DNA from: Streptomyces sp. C10-9-1 | GTDB taxonomy: Bacteria; Actinomycetota; Actinomycetes; Streptomycetales; Streptomycetaceae | DNA length: 64,000 bases | NCBI RefSeq assembly: GCF_024497955.1 | Contig: NZ_JANHKP010000013.1 | Span: 180,086-244,085 of the forward strand | Reading direction: 5' to 3' | Shown: positions 49,182 through 57,746 of the stretch, piece after piece | How positions within the stretch are numbered: the first letter of the stretch is position 1 | Layout: each line of letters starts with the position of its first letter | The notes under the pieces: generated by a model | Seen by the model: the letters and a program-made list of their open reading frames with translations, nothing else | The model's database searches: none | Told to the model about the DNA's origin: nothing | Position numbers and translations under genes: made by a program

Positions 49182-51580
49182 TCACCCATTCCTGCTTCGC
49201 CGTCGAGCCGTGGTGCCTGCGCGAGACCGAGCTGAACCTGGACGTGCTGGCACAGAGCGAGTCGGTCTTCGCCCTCTCCAACGGGCACATCGGCTGGCGC
49301 GGCAATCTCGACGAGGGCGAGCCCCACGGGCTGCCGGGCGCCTATCTCAACGGCGTCCACGAGCAGCATCCGCTGCCCTACGCGGAGGCCGGGTACGGCT
49401 ATCCGGAGTCCGGGCAGACGATGATCAACGTCACCGACGGCAAGGTCGTCCGGCTGCTCGTCAACGACCACCCCTGCGACCTGCGCTACGGCCGGCTGCT
49501 GGAGCACGAGCGGGTGCTGGACTTCCGTACCGGGGTGCTCGCCCGGACCGCGCGCTGGACCACGCCCGGCGGCCAGACCGTCCGGATCACCTCCCGCCGC
49601 CTGGTCTCCTTCACCCAGCGGGCGGTGGCCGCGCTGGTGTACGAGGTGGAGCCGCTCGGGGGCCCGGCCGCGGTGGCCGTGCAGTCCGAGCTCGTCGCCA
49701 ACGAGCAGCTGCCGCACACCGAGGGGGATCCCCGTGTGGCCGCGGTGACCGGGTCCCCCCTGGTGGCGGAGGAGCACTTCGCCGAGGACACCCGGCTGCG
49801 GCTGGTGCACCGCACCGAGGTCAGCGGGCAGCGGGTGGGAGCGGCTGCCGACCACCTCGTCGAGGGCCCGGACGGCACCCGCTGGACGGCGCAGAGCGAG
49901 CCGGACGTCAGCCGCCTGACGGTGACCGCGGACCTGGCCCCCGGGCAGTGCCTGCGGCTGGTGAAGTTCGTCGCCTACGGTTGGTCCGGGGAGCGCTCGC
50001 TGCCGGCGGTGCACGACCAGGTCGACGGCGCCGTCGCCGCGGCGCTCAGCGCCGGCTGGGACGGGCTGGTCGCCGAGCAGCGGGCCTTCCTGGACCGCTT
50101 CTGGGCGGGAGCGGACGTCGAGGTGGAGGGCGACGCCCAGATCCAGCAGGCGGTGCGGTTCGCCCTCTTCCACGTGCTCCAGGCGGCGGCCCGCGGCGAG
50201 GAGCGCGCGATCCCCGCCAAGGGGCTGACCGGTACGGGGTACGACGGGCACTCCTTCTGGGACACCGAGTCCCTCGTCCTGCCGGTGCTCACCTGCACGG
50301 CCCCGCGGTCCGTCGCCCCGGTGCTGCGGTGGCGGCACCGCACGCTGCCGGCCGCCCGGGAGCGCGCGCTCCAGCTGGGCCTGGCGGGTGCGGCCTTCCC
50401 CTGGCGGACCATCGACGGCGCGGAGTGCTCGGCGTACTGGCCGGCCGGGACGGCGGCCTTCCACGTCAACGCCGACATCGCCATGGCCGTGGTCCGGTAC
50501 GTGAGGGTGACGGGCGACGAGGACTTCGAGCGCGCCGAGGGGCTGGAGCTGCTGGTCGAGACCGCCCGGCTGTGGCGGTCCCTCGGCCACCACGACGCGG
50601 GGGGCGTCTTCCACATCGACGGCGTCACCGGGCCCGACGAGTACAGCGCGGTGGCCCGCGACAACCTCTACACCAACCTGATGGCCCGCCGGAACCTGCG
50701 GGCCGCGGCGGACGCGGCCACCCGCCATCCGGACCGGGCCGACGAGCTCGGCGTCGACGAGGAGGAGGCCGCCTCCTGGCGGGATGCCGCCGACCGGATG
50801 GCGGTGCCGTACAACGAGTCCCTGGGCGTGCACGAGCAGTCGGCCGGGTTCACCCGCCTCCAGCGCTGGGACTTCGACGCGACCCCGCCCGAGCACTACC
50901 CCCTGCTGCTCCACTACCCCTACTTCGACCTGTACCGGAAGCAGGTCGTCAAGCAGGCCGACCTGGTGCTGGCGATGATGGAGTGCCCGGAGGAGTTCAG
51001 CGCCGAGGAGAAGGCGCGCAACTTCGCCTACTACGAGGCCCTGACCGTCCGGGACTCGTCCCTGTCGGCGTGCTGCCAGGCGGTGCTCGCCGCCGAGACC
51101 GGGCATCTGCGGCTGGCCTACGCCTACCTCCGCGAGGCCGGGCTGATGGATCTGGCGGACCTGGAGCACAACACCCGCGACGGGCTGCACATCGCCTCGC
51201 TCGCCGGGTCGTGGATCGCGCTGGTCGTCGGTTTCGGGGGGATGCGCCGGCACGCCAGGCAGGACGGGGAGCCGGACCGCCTGGGCTTCGCGCCGCGTCT
51301 GCCCGAGGCGCTGACCCGGCTGGTGTTCACCGTGACGGTGCGGGGGCGCAGGCTGAAGGTGGACATCACCTCCGCGGGCGCGCGGTACGTGCTGCTGGAG
51401 GGCGAGCCGCTGGAGGTGCTGCACCACGGGGAGCCGGTGACCGTGGCCGCCGGGGCGCCGGCGGACCGGCCGGTGCCCCAGGTGCCCGTCCGCCCGGAGC
51501 CCCAGCAGCCCCGGGGCAGGCATCCGGCCGGGCCGGCGGAAGGGGAGGAGAGCGGGGGAGGGGAGCAGGACGGCGCCTGA
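49178..51580 (+). CDS. GH65 disaccharide phosphorylase (maltose/trehalose/kojibiose type)
   Basis: This 800-residue inverting phosphorylase has the N-terminal beta-sandwich opening (ETELNLDVLAQSESVFALSNGHIGWRGNL) and an (alpha/alpha)6 barrel with FWDTESLVLPVL, AYWPAGTAAFHVNADIA and the catalytic Glu near 487 in DGVTGPDEYS. The later KQADLVLAM motif is also conserved. Members use phosphate to split an alpha-linked glucose disaccharide into beta-glucose 1-phosphate and glucose. Which linkage is attacked cannot be told by eye. The coupled beta-PGM gene upstream makes this phosphorolysis to glucose 6-phosphate. A long Pro/Gly-rich tail (51470-51580) is odd. Confidence 0.9.
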   Translation: MITHSCFAVEPWCLRETELNLDVLAQSESVFALSNGHIGWRGNLDEGEPHGLPGAYLNGVHEQHPLPYAEAGYGYPESGQTMINVTDGKVVRLLVNDHPCDLRYGRLLEHERVLDFRTGVLARTARWTTPGGQTVRITSRRLVSFTQRAVAALVYEVEPLGGPAAVAVQSELVANEQLPHTEGDPRVAAVTGSPLVAEEHFAEDTRLRLVHRTEVSGQRVGAAADHLVEGPDGTRWTAQSEPDVSRLTVTADLAPGQCLRLVKFVAYGWSGERSLPAVHDQVDGAVAAALSAGWDGLVAEQRAFLDRFWAGADVEVEGDAQIQQAVRFALFHVLQAAARGEERAIPAKGLTGTGYDGHSFWDTESLVLPVLTCTAPRSVAPVLRWRHRTLPAARERALQLGLAGAAFPWRTIDGAECSAYWPAGTAAFHVNADIAMAVVRYVRVTGDEDFERAEGLELLVETARLWRSLGHHDAGGVFHIDGVTGPDEYSAVARDNLYTNLMARRNLRAAADAATRHPDRADELGVDEEEAASWRDAADRMAVPYNESLGVHEQSAGFTRLQRWDFDATPPEHYPLLLHYPYFDLYRKQVVKQADLVLAMMECPEEFSAEEKARNFAYYEALTVRDSSLSACCQAVLAAETGHLRLAYAYLREAGLMDLADLEHNTRDGLHIASLAGSWIALVVGFGGMRRHARQDGEPDRLGFAPRLPEALTRLVFTVTVRGRRLKVDITSAGARYVLLEGEPLEVLHHGEPVTVAAGAPADRPVPQVPVRPEPQQPRGRHPAGPAEGEESGGGEQDGA

Positions 51581-52562
51581 GGCCCGTCCGTCCCGTCCGA
51601 CCCGTCCGGGCCGCGGCGCCCGGCACGCCGGCGGCCACCACGGCGGCCCCACGGCACTCGGCGGCCCCGCCGACCGTCCGGGGGAGCCCCCTGCGTGCCG
51701 TCGCGCACCCGGCGCACCACCGCGGCCGGCGTCCTCTCGGGCGGCCCCGGGGCCGGTGCCCGTGGCGGGGAGGACGCGCGACCTACCGCACAGTCTGTGA
51801 CCTTCGTCTCACTGTGTGGTTGAACGGGAATACAGTGAAGGGTGGGTCGGAAGGGGTTGCCACGGGCGTATTCAGGGATGGCCGAATCCCTCACTTAGGG
51901 AGTGCGGGCCGCGGGTGCGCTCCGTGGTCGGATGAGTGCGTACCGGTCACCTGCACGCTTGCCCGGGCGGCCCGGAATGTCCGTTCTGTAAATGACGTTG
52001 TGTCAGATTCCGCTCTCCGGCGTGGTGTTGTGCTGCGCCGTCCGTCGTCCCGGGTGTGACGGCCACTTCGACGCGAAAGGAAACGCTCGCGTAGTCGTCT
52101 GTTCCCTTTCGGACAGTACGGTCCGGTTGCCAGTCGTCCCCGGATGGGTGTCTCATCTGTCCTCGGCTCTGGAGTAGACGCGGGTCCCCGTCCCGGGAGG
52201 CGCGCGGTCGGATCCATCTGCAGCGGTGTCGTCGGGGGGTGAACGCACGCTTGTCCGCCGTGTGCGCAAGGTCTTTCGCGTTCGGACGCGGGGGTGGCGG
52301 TGCCGCCCTCACCGCGCGGGCCGTCCCTGCAGGTCGGGAGCTGTACGTAGCGCGTCCCGCCACGGCGGGCGTGGGCTCGCGCGCCCGCGGCGCGGGCTGA
52401 GTCAGGCCACTGTCACGGATCAGCGCACCGGACCGGAGCGATCGACGGCGGACCCGCGTTCCCCGTCCGCTCCGCGTCCCGTTTTCCGCCCCTCCCGTGC
52501 ACGGTCCCGGGCGTCCCGGGGGCCGTCGGCACGGACAGCGAAGGAAGGACTCGAGGAGTCAG
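51581..52562. other. Long intergenic region before the natural-product locus
   Basis: 982 bp without a convincing gene. GC drops markedly at 51800-52140, suggesting promoters and leader DNA. A notable element is at 51874-51901, where AGGGAT, ATCCCT and AGGGA are spaced so that two different hairpins share the middle segment. A 61-codon frame at 51992 lacks a ribosome site. Terminal T-runs are absent, so termination of the GH65 transcript is not located. Confidence 0.4.
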
Positions 52563-53189
52563 ATGCACAAGCACCCTGAACTTTCCGCCGACCACACCGG
52601 CCGGGACTGCGCGGCACTCTGTGGGCGCATCTGCCCGATGTGCGTGGAGCGCTTACGGGGGCAGCTGCTCACGGTGCTGGAGCTGCACCGCGAGAGCGAC
52701 CACGCCCTGGTCGCGCGGTCACCCCGGATGCGGGAACGGGTGAGCGGGACCAGATCCGTCGGCATGGTGCTCGACGAACGGACGGTGGAGCTGCGGACGG
52801 AGGCGGCGGACGTGCTGGCCTCCTGGGCGCGGCTGGTCGTGGAGGAGCGCGGGGCGAAGGGGTTGCAGGGCTGCGACGTCGAGTCGCTGGTGCCGTTCCT
52901 CCGCCGGGAGGTGGACTGGATAGCCGGGCATCACGCGGCCGTCGCGTTCGACGACGAGGTGCGTGATCTGCTCCAGCGGCTCGGTGCCCTGTTCGGGCCC
53001 GCGCCGGAGCGCGGGGTGGCACTCGGGGCGTGTGTGGAGCCCGAGTGCACGGGCACCCTGCGCGCCGTGGGGCGCGAGGCCGGGGAGCCGGCCGCGGCCC
53101 CCGGCCGGATCAGTTGCGACGCCGGACATGCGCTGCCGCCCGCGCAGTGGCTGATGGTGGCCGGCCAGTTGGAGAGGGGGACGCGATGA
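52563..53189 (+). CDS. OvmZ-like zinc-ribbon protein
   Basis: This 208-residue protein has an N-terminal Cys cluster (CAALCGRICPMCVERLRGQLL), a helical middle (LDERTVELRTEAADVLASWARLVVEERGAKGLQGCDVESLVPFLRREVDWI) and a C-terminal pattern EPECTGTLRAV...ISCDAGHALPPAQWL. This matches the OvmZ-type proteins of Streptomyces, first named in the oviedomycin cluster and also present in phage-like loci. Function is unknown; metal binding is likely. The stop overlaps the ATG of a small HTH gene (ATGA), a recurring pair. ATG 52563 follows an AAGGAAGGACTCGAGGAG region. Confidence 0.72.
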   Translation: MHKHPELSADHTGRDCAALCGRICPMCVERLRGQLLTVLELHRESDHALVARSPRMRERVSGTRSVGMVLDERTVELRTEAADVLASWARLVVEERGAKGLQGCDVESLVPFLRREVDWIAGHHAAVAFDDEVRDLLQRLGALFGPAPERGVALGACVEPECTGTLRAVGREAGEPAAAPGRISCDAGHALPPAQWLMVAGQLERGTR

Positions 53190-53389
53190 CGGGTCAGAGG
53201 CGCAGGACGGTGTCGACGGAGCTGGCCGCGCTGGCGATGGGTGTCAGCGAGGCGACGATCCGCAAGTGGGCGTCCCGGGGCAAGATCACCCGCTACGGCA
53301 GGAAGCAACGGGCCGAGTACGACCTCGACGAGCTCATCGCCCTGCGGCAGCGGGCGGCGCCGCTGTCCGCCGGGGGGCCAGGGGCCTGA
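53186..53389 (+). CDS. Small helix-turn-helix DNA-binding protein
   Basis: This 67-residue protein is almost only an HTH/excisionase-like domain: STELAALAMGVSEATIRKWASRGKITRYGRKQRAEYDLDELIALRQR. The pattern (helix, turn, recognition helix IRKWASRG, then a short wing and a DELIAL helix) is that of MerR-like N-terminal domains and excisionases. It is translationally coupled to the OvmZ-like protein, so a joint regulatory unit is inferred. The C-terminus is a short disordered Gly/Pro tail. Targets are unknown. Confidence 0.75.
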   Translation: MTGQRRRTVSTELAALAMGVSEATIRKWASRGKITRYGRKQRAEYDLDELIALRQRAAPLSAGGPGA

Positions 53390-53474
53390 GGGGGTGTCAT
53401 CACCGCTCCGAGCTGCGGCGACGGGCTGCGTGTAGGCGCCGCGGAACCGGGAGGCTCATTACCGCATAAGCGGG

Positions 53475-53656
53475 TTGACGGTTCAGAAGATTGAGTGTCA
53501 CACTTCTCCCGGCGGCTCCACGTTCTGATTCCATGATCGCTTCGCGATCGACCGGATCGGACGTCTCGAAGGCCCCCGCTCCGACCCGAATCCGCGTCCG
53601 GCACCGCGCCGGACGCGGATTCTTTTTGTCTGAAGCCGACAGAGGAAGTGTGGTCG
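53475..53656 (+). promoter_or_regulatory. Leader with candidate promoter and attenuator
   Basis: A TTGACG -35-like hexamer (53475-53480) opens a ~180-base stretch without genes. It holds a perfect 6-bp hairpin, GATCGC-TTC-GCGATC (53535-53549), and then the terminator at 53588-53627, ending just 29 bases before the next start codon. The -10 is not clear. This layout fits a leader whose folding decides whether transcription enters the downstream genes; an ordinary terminator of the HTH gene is the alternative. Confidence 0.45.
53588..53627 (+). terminator. Strong intrinsic terminator upstream of gene 53657
   Basis: GAATCCGCGTCCGGC and its exact complement form a 15-bp stem with a 5-nt loop (ACCGC), followed directly by TTTTT. 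It is the best Rho-independent terminator in the window. The next gene starts 29 bases further on, leaving no room for a separate promoter unless it lies inside the terminator. Confidence 0.85.
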
Positions 53657-54031
53657 ATGTCTGTTTCCCCCAGTACCCCCGCCGGACAGTGGGCCGGTAC
53701 GGTCACGCACGACGGTGAGGTGGACGACTACACCGTCACCTTCCAGGAGGACGGTTCGCTCGTCGTCGTCACGAAGAAGAGCACGGGCTCCGGTTCCTGG
53801 AAGGCCACCGGCGACGACACGTTCACGTTCTTCCTGAGGGAGGACTTCAACGCCGACGTCACCCAGATCAGCCCCACCGGGTTCCGGGCCGCCTACATCA
53901 AGATCGACTTCGAGGCCCGGCTGGAGGGCGACGGCACGTTCACCGGCAAGGGCAAGGCGGTCGTCCACGACACCCACGACAAGGTGATCTACGCGACGGA
54001 CGCCCGGACCGACGCGCACCGGGTGCCGTGA
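53657..54031 (+). CDS. Small beta-rich hypothetical protein
   Basis: This 124-residue protein has repeating short strands (QWAGTVTHDGEVDDYTVTFQEDGSLVVVTK, SGSWKATGDDTFTFFLREDF, FEARLEGDGTFTGKGKAVVHD), suggesting a small beta-barrel, lipocalin-like in its G-x-W start. No signal peptide and no recognised family. It is the first gene after the terminator and its stop overlaps the next start (GTGA), so it leads the SnoaL-like gene group. AGAGGAAG lies 8-9 bases upstream of ATG 53657. Binding of a small hydrophobic molecule is a reasonable guess only. Confidence 0.55.
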   Translation: MSVSPSTPAGQWAGTVTHDGEVDDYTVTFQEDGSLVVVTKKSTGSGSWKATGDDTFTFFLREDFNADVTQISPTGFRAAYIKIDFEARLEGDGTFTGKGKAVVHDTHDKVIYATDARTDAHRVP

Positions 54032-54618
54032 CGGGGGCCCTCGGGCCCGGGACCGGCGACCTCGCCGCCCAGGTGGCGCGGTTGGCCGACATCGCGGCCC
54101 TGAACAACCTGATCGACCGCTATCTGACGAGCCTGGACGAGGGCCTCACGCCACCCGGGGCGGACCCGCGGCCGGGCTCCGGTGAGGGCGGTCCGGCCCG
54201 GTCCGGCTTCGACGAGGAGTGGGCGGCGTCCCTGTTCACCGAGGACGTGGAACTGCTCTTCCCGGTGGGCAGCCACCGGGGCCTCGCCGGGGCGGACCGC
54301 TTCCTGCGGGAGATCATGGAGCGCTGGAGCCGTACGCACCACCACGGCTCCCTCGCCTTCGTCGAGCCGGACGGCGACCGCGCCGAGATCGGCTGGAGCC
54401 TGCTCGCCTCGCATGTGCACTTCGGCTCACCCCTGCCGCCGCAGCCCTCCGCGTACTTCCAGATCGGCGGGCGGTTCACCGGTACCGCGCGGCGTACCGC
54501 CGCGGGCTGGCGCTTCGCGCGGCTGCGGCTGCGGATCGTGTGGAGCACCGGCACACCGCCCGGCGGTGTCACCGAGGTCGACGCGCGGAGCCTGGAGCAC
54601 CCCCGCGTCCGCTCGTGA
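54028..54618 (+). CDS. SnoaL-like (NTF2-fold) protein 1
   Basis: This 196-residue protein has a cone-shaped NTF2-type fold: IAALNNLIDRYLTSLDEG, a catalytic-pocket helix with WAASLFTEDVELLFPVGSHRGLAGADRFL and a final strand pair RFTGTARRTAAGWRFARLRLRIVW. A 25-residue insert at about 40-65 is low complexity. Such proteins act as cyclases, hydroxylases or isomerases in aromatic polyketide pathways. Start overlaps the previous stop. The exact step is unknown. Confidence 0.7.
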   Translation: MTGALGPGTGDLAAQVARLADIAALNNLIDRYLTSLDEGLTPPGADPRPGSGEGGPARSGFDEEWAASLFTEDVELLFPVGSHRGLAGADRFLREIMERWSRTHHHGSLAFVEPDGDRAEIGWSLLASHVHFGSPLPPQPSAYFQIGGRFTGTARRTAAGWRFARLRLRIVWSTGTPPGGVTEVDARSLEHPRVRS

Positions 54619-54679
54619 GACCGCGCCGCCCGGCGACTTCTCATCCCACCCCATCCACGAGTTCACAGGAGAACCGTCC

Positions 54680-55153
54680 ATGCCCACCAACCTCACGCCC
54701 GAACAGCAGCGCGCACTCGTCGAGAAGGTCTTCCACGAGGGACTGGACCTCGGGGACCTGACGGCCGCCGACCGCTACCTCACCGAGGACTTCCGCAACC
54801 ACGGCAGCCACGACGACTCCATGCGCGGCCCCGAGGCCTTCAAGCACACGATCCGCATCCAGCAGTCCGCCTTCAGCGAGATCAAGTACGAGATCCTCGA
54901 CTTCATCTCGCAGGGTGACCGTGCCGCGATCCGCTGGGTGATGCACGGCAAGCACACGGGCCCCTTCATCGGCATCCAGCCGACCGGGCTCCAGGTCCAG
55001 CACCAGGCCATCATCTGGTTCCGCTTCGAGGGCGACAAGATCGCCGAGCGCTGGGGGATCGTGGACAACTTCACGCTGGAGCGCTTCCTGAAGTCCGGCG
55101 GGAAGCCGGTGGGGCCGCTGACCCCGAAGGCCGGGGCCCCGCAGCAGTCCTGA
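54680..55153 (+). CDS. SnoaL-like polyketide cyclase-family protein 2
   Basis: This 157-residue protein matches the classic SnoaL plan: HEGLDLGDLTAADRYLTEDFRNHG, GPEAFKHTIRIQQSAFSEIKYEILDFISQGDRAAIRWVMHGKHTG, and IIWFRFEGDKIAERWGIVDN. The Asp/His pair of SnoaL cyclases is plausible in DFRNH. These enzymes close the last ring of anthracycline-like polyketides, but many homologues have unrelated roles. CAGGAGAA is seven to eight bases before ATG 54680. It lies 61 bp after the first SnoaL-like gene. Confidence 0.8.
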   Translation: MPTNLTPEQQRALVEKVFHEGLDLGDLTAADRYLTEDFRNHGSHDDSMRGPEAFKHTIRIQQSAFSEIKYEILDFISQGDRAAIRWVMHGKHTGPFIGIQPTGLQVQHQAIIWFRFEGDKIAERWGIVDNFTLERFLKSGGKPVGPLTPKAGAPQQS

Positions 55154-55280
55154 CGGTGCACCGGTGACGGCGGGGGCGGCTCCCGCAGGGAGCCGCCCCC
55201 GCCCCCTGCCGCCGCGAGGGCGTGCCCGCAGGCGCACCCCGGGCGGCGCCGCCCGAACCACGGAGGAAGAGGAGGCAGCT

Positions 55281-55682
55281 GTGCCGATCGACAGACGCGT
55301 CGCCCGCTTCAACAAGGCGGTCGCCAACCACCTGGTGGGCCCCGTCCTGAGCCGGATGCCCGGCTTCGGCAAGGTCCACCACCGCGGCCGCAAGTCGGGC
55401 CGCGCCTTCACCACCCCGGTCAAGCTGTTCCGCCGGGGCGAGGACATCATCATCACCCTGCCCTACGGGCCGGGGTCCGACTGGGTCAAGAACGTGCTGG
55501 CGGAGGGTGGTTGCGAGATCACCACCCGGGGCCGGCGGATCCGGGTCACCGATCCGGTGGTCTTCACCGACGACGGCACGACGAAGATGCCGGCGCTGAC
55601 CCGCCGCATCCTCTCCAGGGTCGACGCGACCCAGTTCCTCTCCCTCACGCCCGTCGCCGCGCGCTCCGCGGCGACGGGTTGA
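55281..55682 (+). CDS. Deazaflavin (F420)-dependent nitroreductase-family protein
   Basis: This 133-residue split-barrel protein has the family core: RFNKAVANHLVGPVLSRMPGFGKVHHRGRKSGRAFTTPVKLFRR, then GPGSDWVKNVLAEGGCEITTRGRRIRV. The first motif (HRGRKSG...TPV) binds the F420 phosphate tail in Ddn-like enzymes. Such proteins reduce quinones or ring double bonds in secondary metabolism. GTG 55281 has AGGAGG six bases upstream. It is followed 10 bp later by an FMN reductase. Confidence 0.85.
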   Translation: MPIDRRVARFNKAVANHLVGPVLSRMPGFGKVHHRGRKSGRAFTTPVKLFRRGEDIIITLPYGPGSDWVKNVLAEGGCEITTRGRRIRVTDPVVFTDDGTTKMPALTRRILSRVDATQFLSLTPVAARSAATG

Positions 55683-55692
55683 GGAGCCGGGG

Positions 55693-56298
55693 ATGGGGGC
55701 CGCGCAGGGCGCGGGCGCACCGGGTGGCGGGCCGCCGGTCACGGTGGCCGTCGTGGTGGCCTCGGCACGTGAGGGCCGCCTGGCCCCGGACGTCTCCGGC
55801 TGGTTCACCGCGCTGGCCGGGCAGCGGGACGACCTGGTCCTGGACGTGGTCGACGCGGCCGAGCACGCGCTGCCCGGCAGTCTCGACGCGCAGGACCCGG
55901 TCGCGCTGGAGCTGCGTCCCCGGCTCGCCGCCGCCGACGCCTTCGTCGTGGTCGTGCCGGAGTACAACCGCAGCGTCCCCGGCCCGCTGAAGACGCTCAT
56001 CGACAGCTTCCAGTCCGAATGGGAGGCCAAGCCCGTCGGCTTCGTGGGCTACGGGCTCTCCCTGTCGGGCGGAGTGCGGGCGGTGGAGCACCTGCGGCTG
56101 ATCTTCGCCGAGTTCCACGCGGTCGGCATGAAGGACGCGGTCTTCTTCCCCCGCGTCCTGGAGCACTACGACGCGCAGGGGCGTTTTCCGGTCGACTCCG
56201 AGGGCGCCGGGGCCGCGGCCAAGCTCATGCTCGACCAGCTGCTCTGGTGGGCCCGGGCGCTGCGCGACGCCAAGTCCGTCCGTCCGTACGGCACCTGA
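55693..56298 (+). CDS. NADPH-dependent FMN reductase-family protein
   Basis: This 201-residue flavodoxin-like protein has VAVVVASAREGRLAPDVSGWF, the FMN loop ADAFVVVVPEYNRSVPGPLKTLIDSF, and KPVGFVGYGLSLSGGVRAVEHLRLIF. The PEYN-x-S-x-P-x-x-LK motif is diagnostic. It reduces FMN, quinones or azo bonds with NAD(P)H. In this locus it could support the deazaflavin or SnoaL-like enzymes; the halogenase has its own likely reductase at 63337. ATG 55693 was kept; the first ~14 residues are Gly-rich. Confidence 0.86.
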   Translation: MGAAQGAGAPGGGPPVTVAVVVASAREGRLAPDVSGWFTALAGQRDDLVLDVVDAAEHALPGSLDAQDPVALELRPRLAAADAFVVVVPEYNRSVPGPLKTLIDSFQSEWEAKPVGFVGYGLSLSGGVRAVEHLRLIFAEFHAVGMKDAVFFPRVLEHYDAQGRFPVDSEGAGAAAKLMLDQLLWWARALRDAKSVRPYGT

Positions 56299-56325
56299 GC
56301 TCCCTCACCTCCTCCTGAAGGACCG

Positions 56326-57651
56326 ATGGCCATGGCCGCTGCGAGTGACCCCCTCCCCGATCTCCTGGTCGCCATCCCCGTGGTGATCATCCTCTGCACC
56401 CTGGGTGCGCGCCTCGTCCGCAGGGCCGGACAGCCGCCGGTGGTCGGCGAGATGGCCGTCGGCCTGCTGCTCGGCCCCTCCTTCCTGGGATGGCTGTGGC
56501 CGGGCGCGCAGGCGTGGCTCTTCCCGCCGTCCGCCCTGCCCTACCTGGGGCTCCTGGGCAACCTGGGACTGCTCGTCTTCATGTTCCTCGTCGGGCACGA
56601 ACTCAGGATCGGCTCCCTCGTCACGCAGACCGGGACGGCGGCGCTGGTGTCCATGGCGAGCGTCGTCCTGCCCCTGGGTCTCGGCACGCTCCTGGCCCTC
56701 GGGATGTACGGGTCCTTCGCGCCCGAGGGCGTGGCGCGGCTGCCCTTCGTCCTGTTCATCGCGGTGGCCATGAGCATCACGGCCTTCCCCGTGATGGCGC
56801 GGATCCTGGCGGACCGGGGCATGGACCGGACGCGGGTGGGCGCGCTGGCGCTGGCCTGCGCGGCCTTCGACGACGTGACCGCCTGGTGCCTGCTCGCGGG
56901 GGTGGTCGCCGTGTCCACCGCCGGCTCCCCGGCGGAGGCGCTGACGACCGCGCTGCTCGCCGTCGGCTTCGCGCTCCTCATGGGCGGGGTGGTGCGGCCG
57001 CTGCTGGCGCGGCTGGCCGCGCGCGCCGGGCGGGCGCCCACCGACGGCCGGGTCCTGGTCCTGCTCTTCAGCGGGCTGTGCCTGAGCGCCCTGACCACGG
57101 ACCTGATCGGGGTGCACGCCCTGTTCGGGGCGTTCGTCTTCGGGGCGGTGACGCCGCGCGGCAACCGGGTCGTCGAGGAGCAGGCCGCCCGGTTGAGGGC
57201 GTTCGCCGTCCCGCTGCTGCTCCCGCTGTTCTTCGTCACCACCGGGTTGCGGGCGGACGTCTCGCTGCTCGTGGCCGATCCGGTGCAGTGGCTGTGGGCC
57301 GGGGCGGTCCTGGTCGTGGCCGTGGTGGCGAAGTGGGGCGGCGGGGCGGGCGCGGCGCGGCTCTCCGGCCAGTCCTGGCGGGACGCGATGTCCATCGGCG
57401 CGCTGATGAACTGCCGCGGGCTGACCGAGCTGATCGTGCTGAACGTCGGGCTCGGTCTGGGGGTGATCGGCCGGGACCTGTTCACGATCCTGGTGCTGAT
57501 GGCCCTGGCCACGACCGTGGTGACCTCGCCCGCGCTCAACCGGATCCGCAGGGGGATGCGGGACGGGGAGGAGCGGCGCACCGAGGAGGCGCCGGCGGGG
57601 ACCCGGCCGCCGGAGGGCGCCCGGGCCGCGGGAGGGGTCCCGGCGCCCTGA
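56326..57651 (+). CDS. Cation/proton antiporter (CPA2-type)
   Basis: This 441-residue protein has about twelve helices, with PVVGEMAVGLLLGPSFLGWLWPG near the N-terminus, SITAFPVMARILADRG, the discontinuous helix LACAAFDDVTAWCLLAGVV with the DD ion-binding pair, and NCRGLTELIVLNVGL. Members exchange Na+ or K+ for H+; several polyketide clusters carry one for self-protection or export. It lies 27 bp after the FMN reductase and may be cotranscribed. The C-terminal 35 residues are a disordered cytoplasmic tail. Confidence 0.9.
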   Translation: MAMAAASDPLPDLLVAIPVVIILCTLGARLVRRAGQPPVVGEMAVGLLLGPSFLGWLWPGAQAWLFPPSALPYLGLLGNLGLLVFMFLVGHELRIGSLVTQTGTAALVSMASVVLPLGLGTLLALGMYGSFAPEGVARLPFVLFIAVAMSITAFPVMARILADRGMDRTRVGALALACAAFDDVTAWCLLAGVVAVSTAGSPAEALTTALLAVGFALLMGGVVRPLLARLAARAGRAPTDGRVLVLLFSGLCLSALTTDLIGVHALFGAFVFGAVTPRGNRVVEEQAARLRAFAVPLLLPLFFVTTGLRADVSLLVADPVQWLWAGAVLVVAVVAKWGGGAGAARLSGQSWRDAMSIGALMNCRGLTELIVLNVGLGLGVIGRDLFTILVLMALATTVVTSPALNRIRRGMRDGEERRTEEAPAGTRPPEGARAAGGVPAP

Positions 57652-57746
57652 GTATTTGGCGTCCTGATGATTCTCAAGTTGATAGTTAGGTGGATTGACG
57701 ATACTGTCGTTCCAGGCCGGACACGTGCAGGGAGAGGGATGGGACG

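Noticed and set aside
51992..52177. 61-codon frame in the long intergenic region
   Set aside because: No ribosome site, no motif and a composition like the surrounding noncoding DNA.
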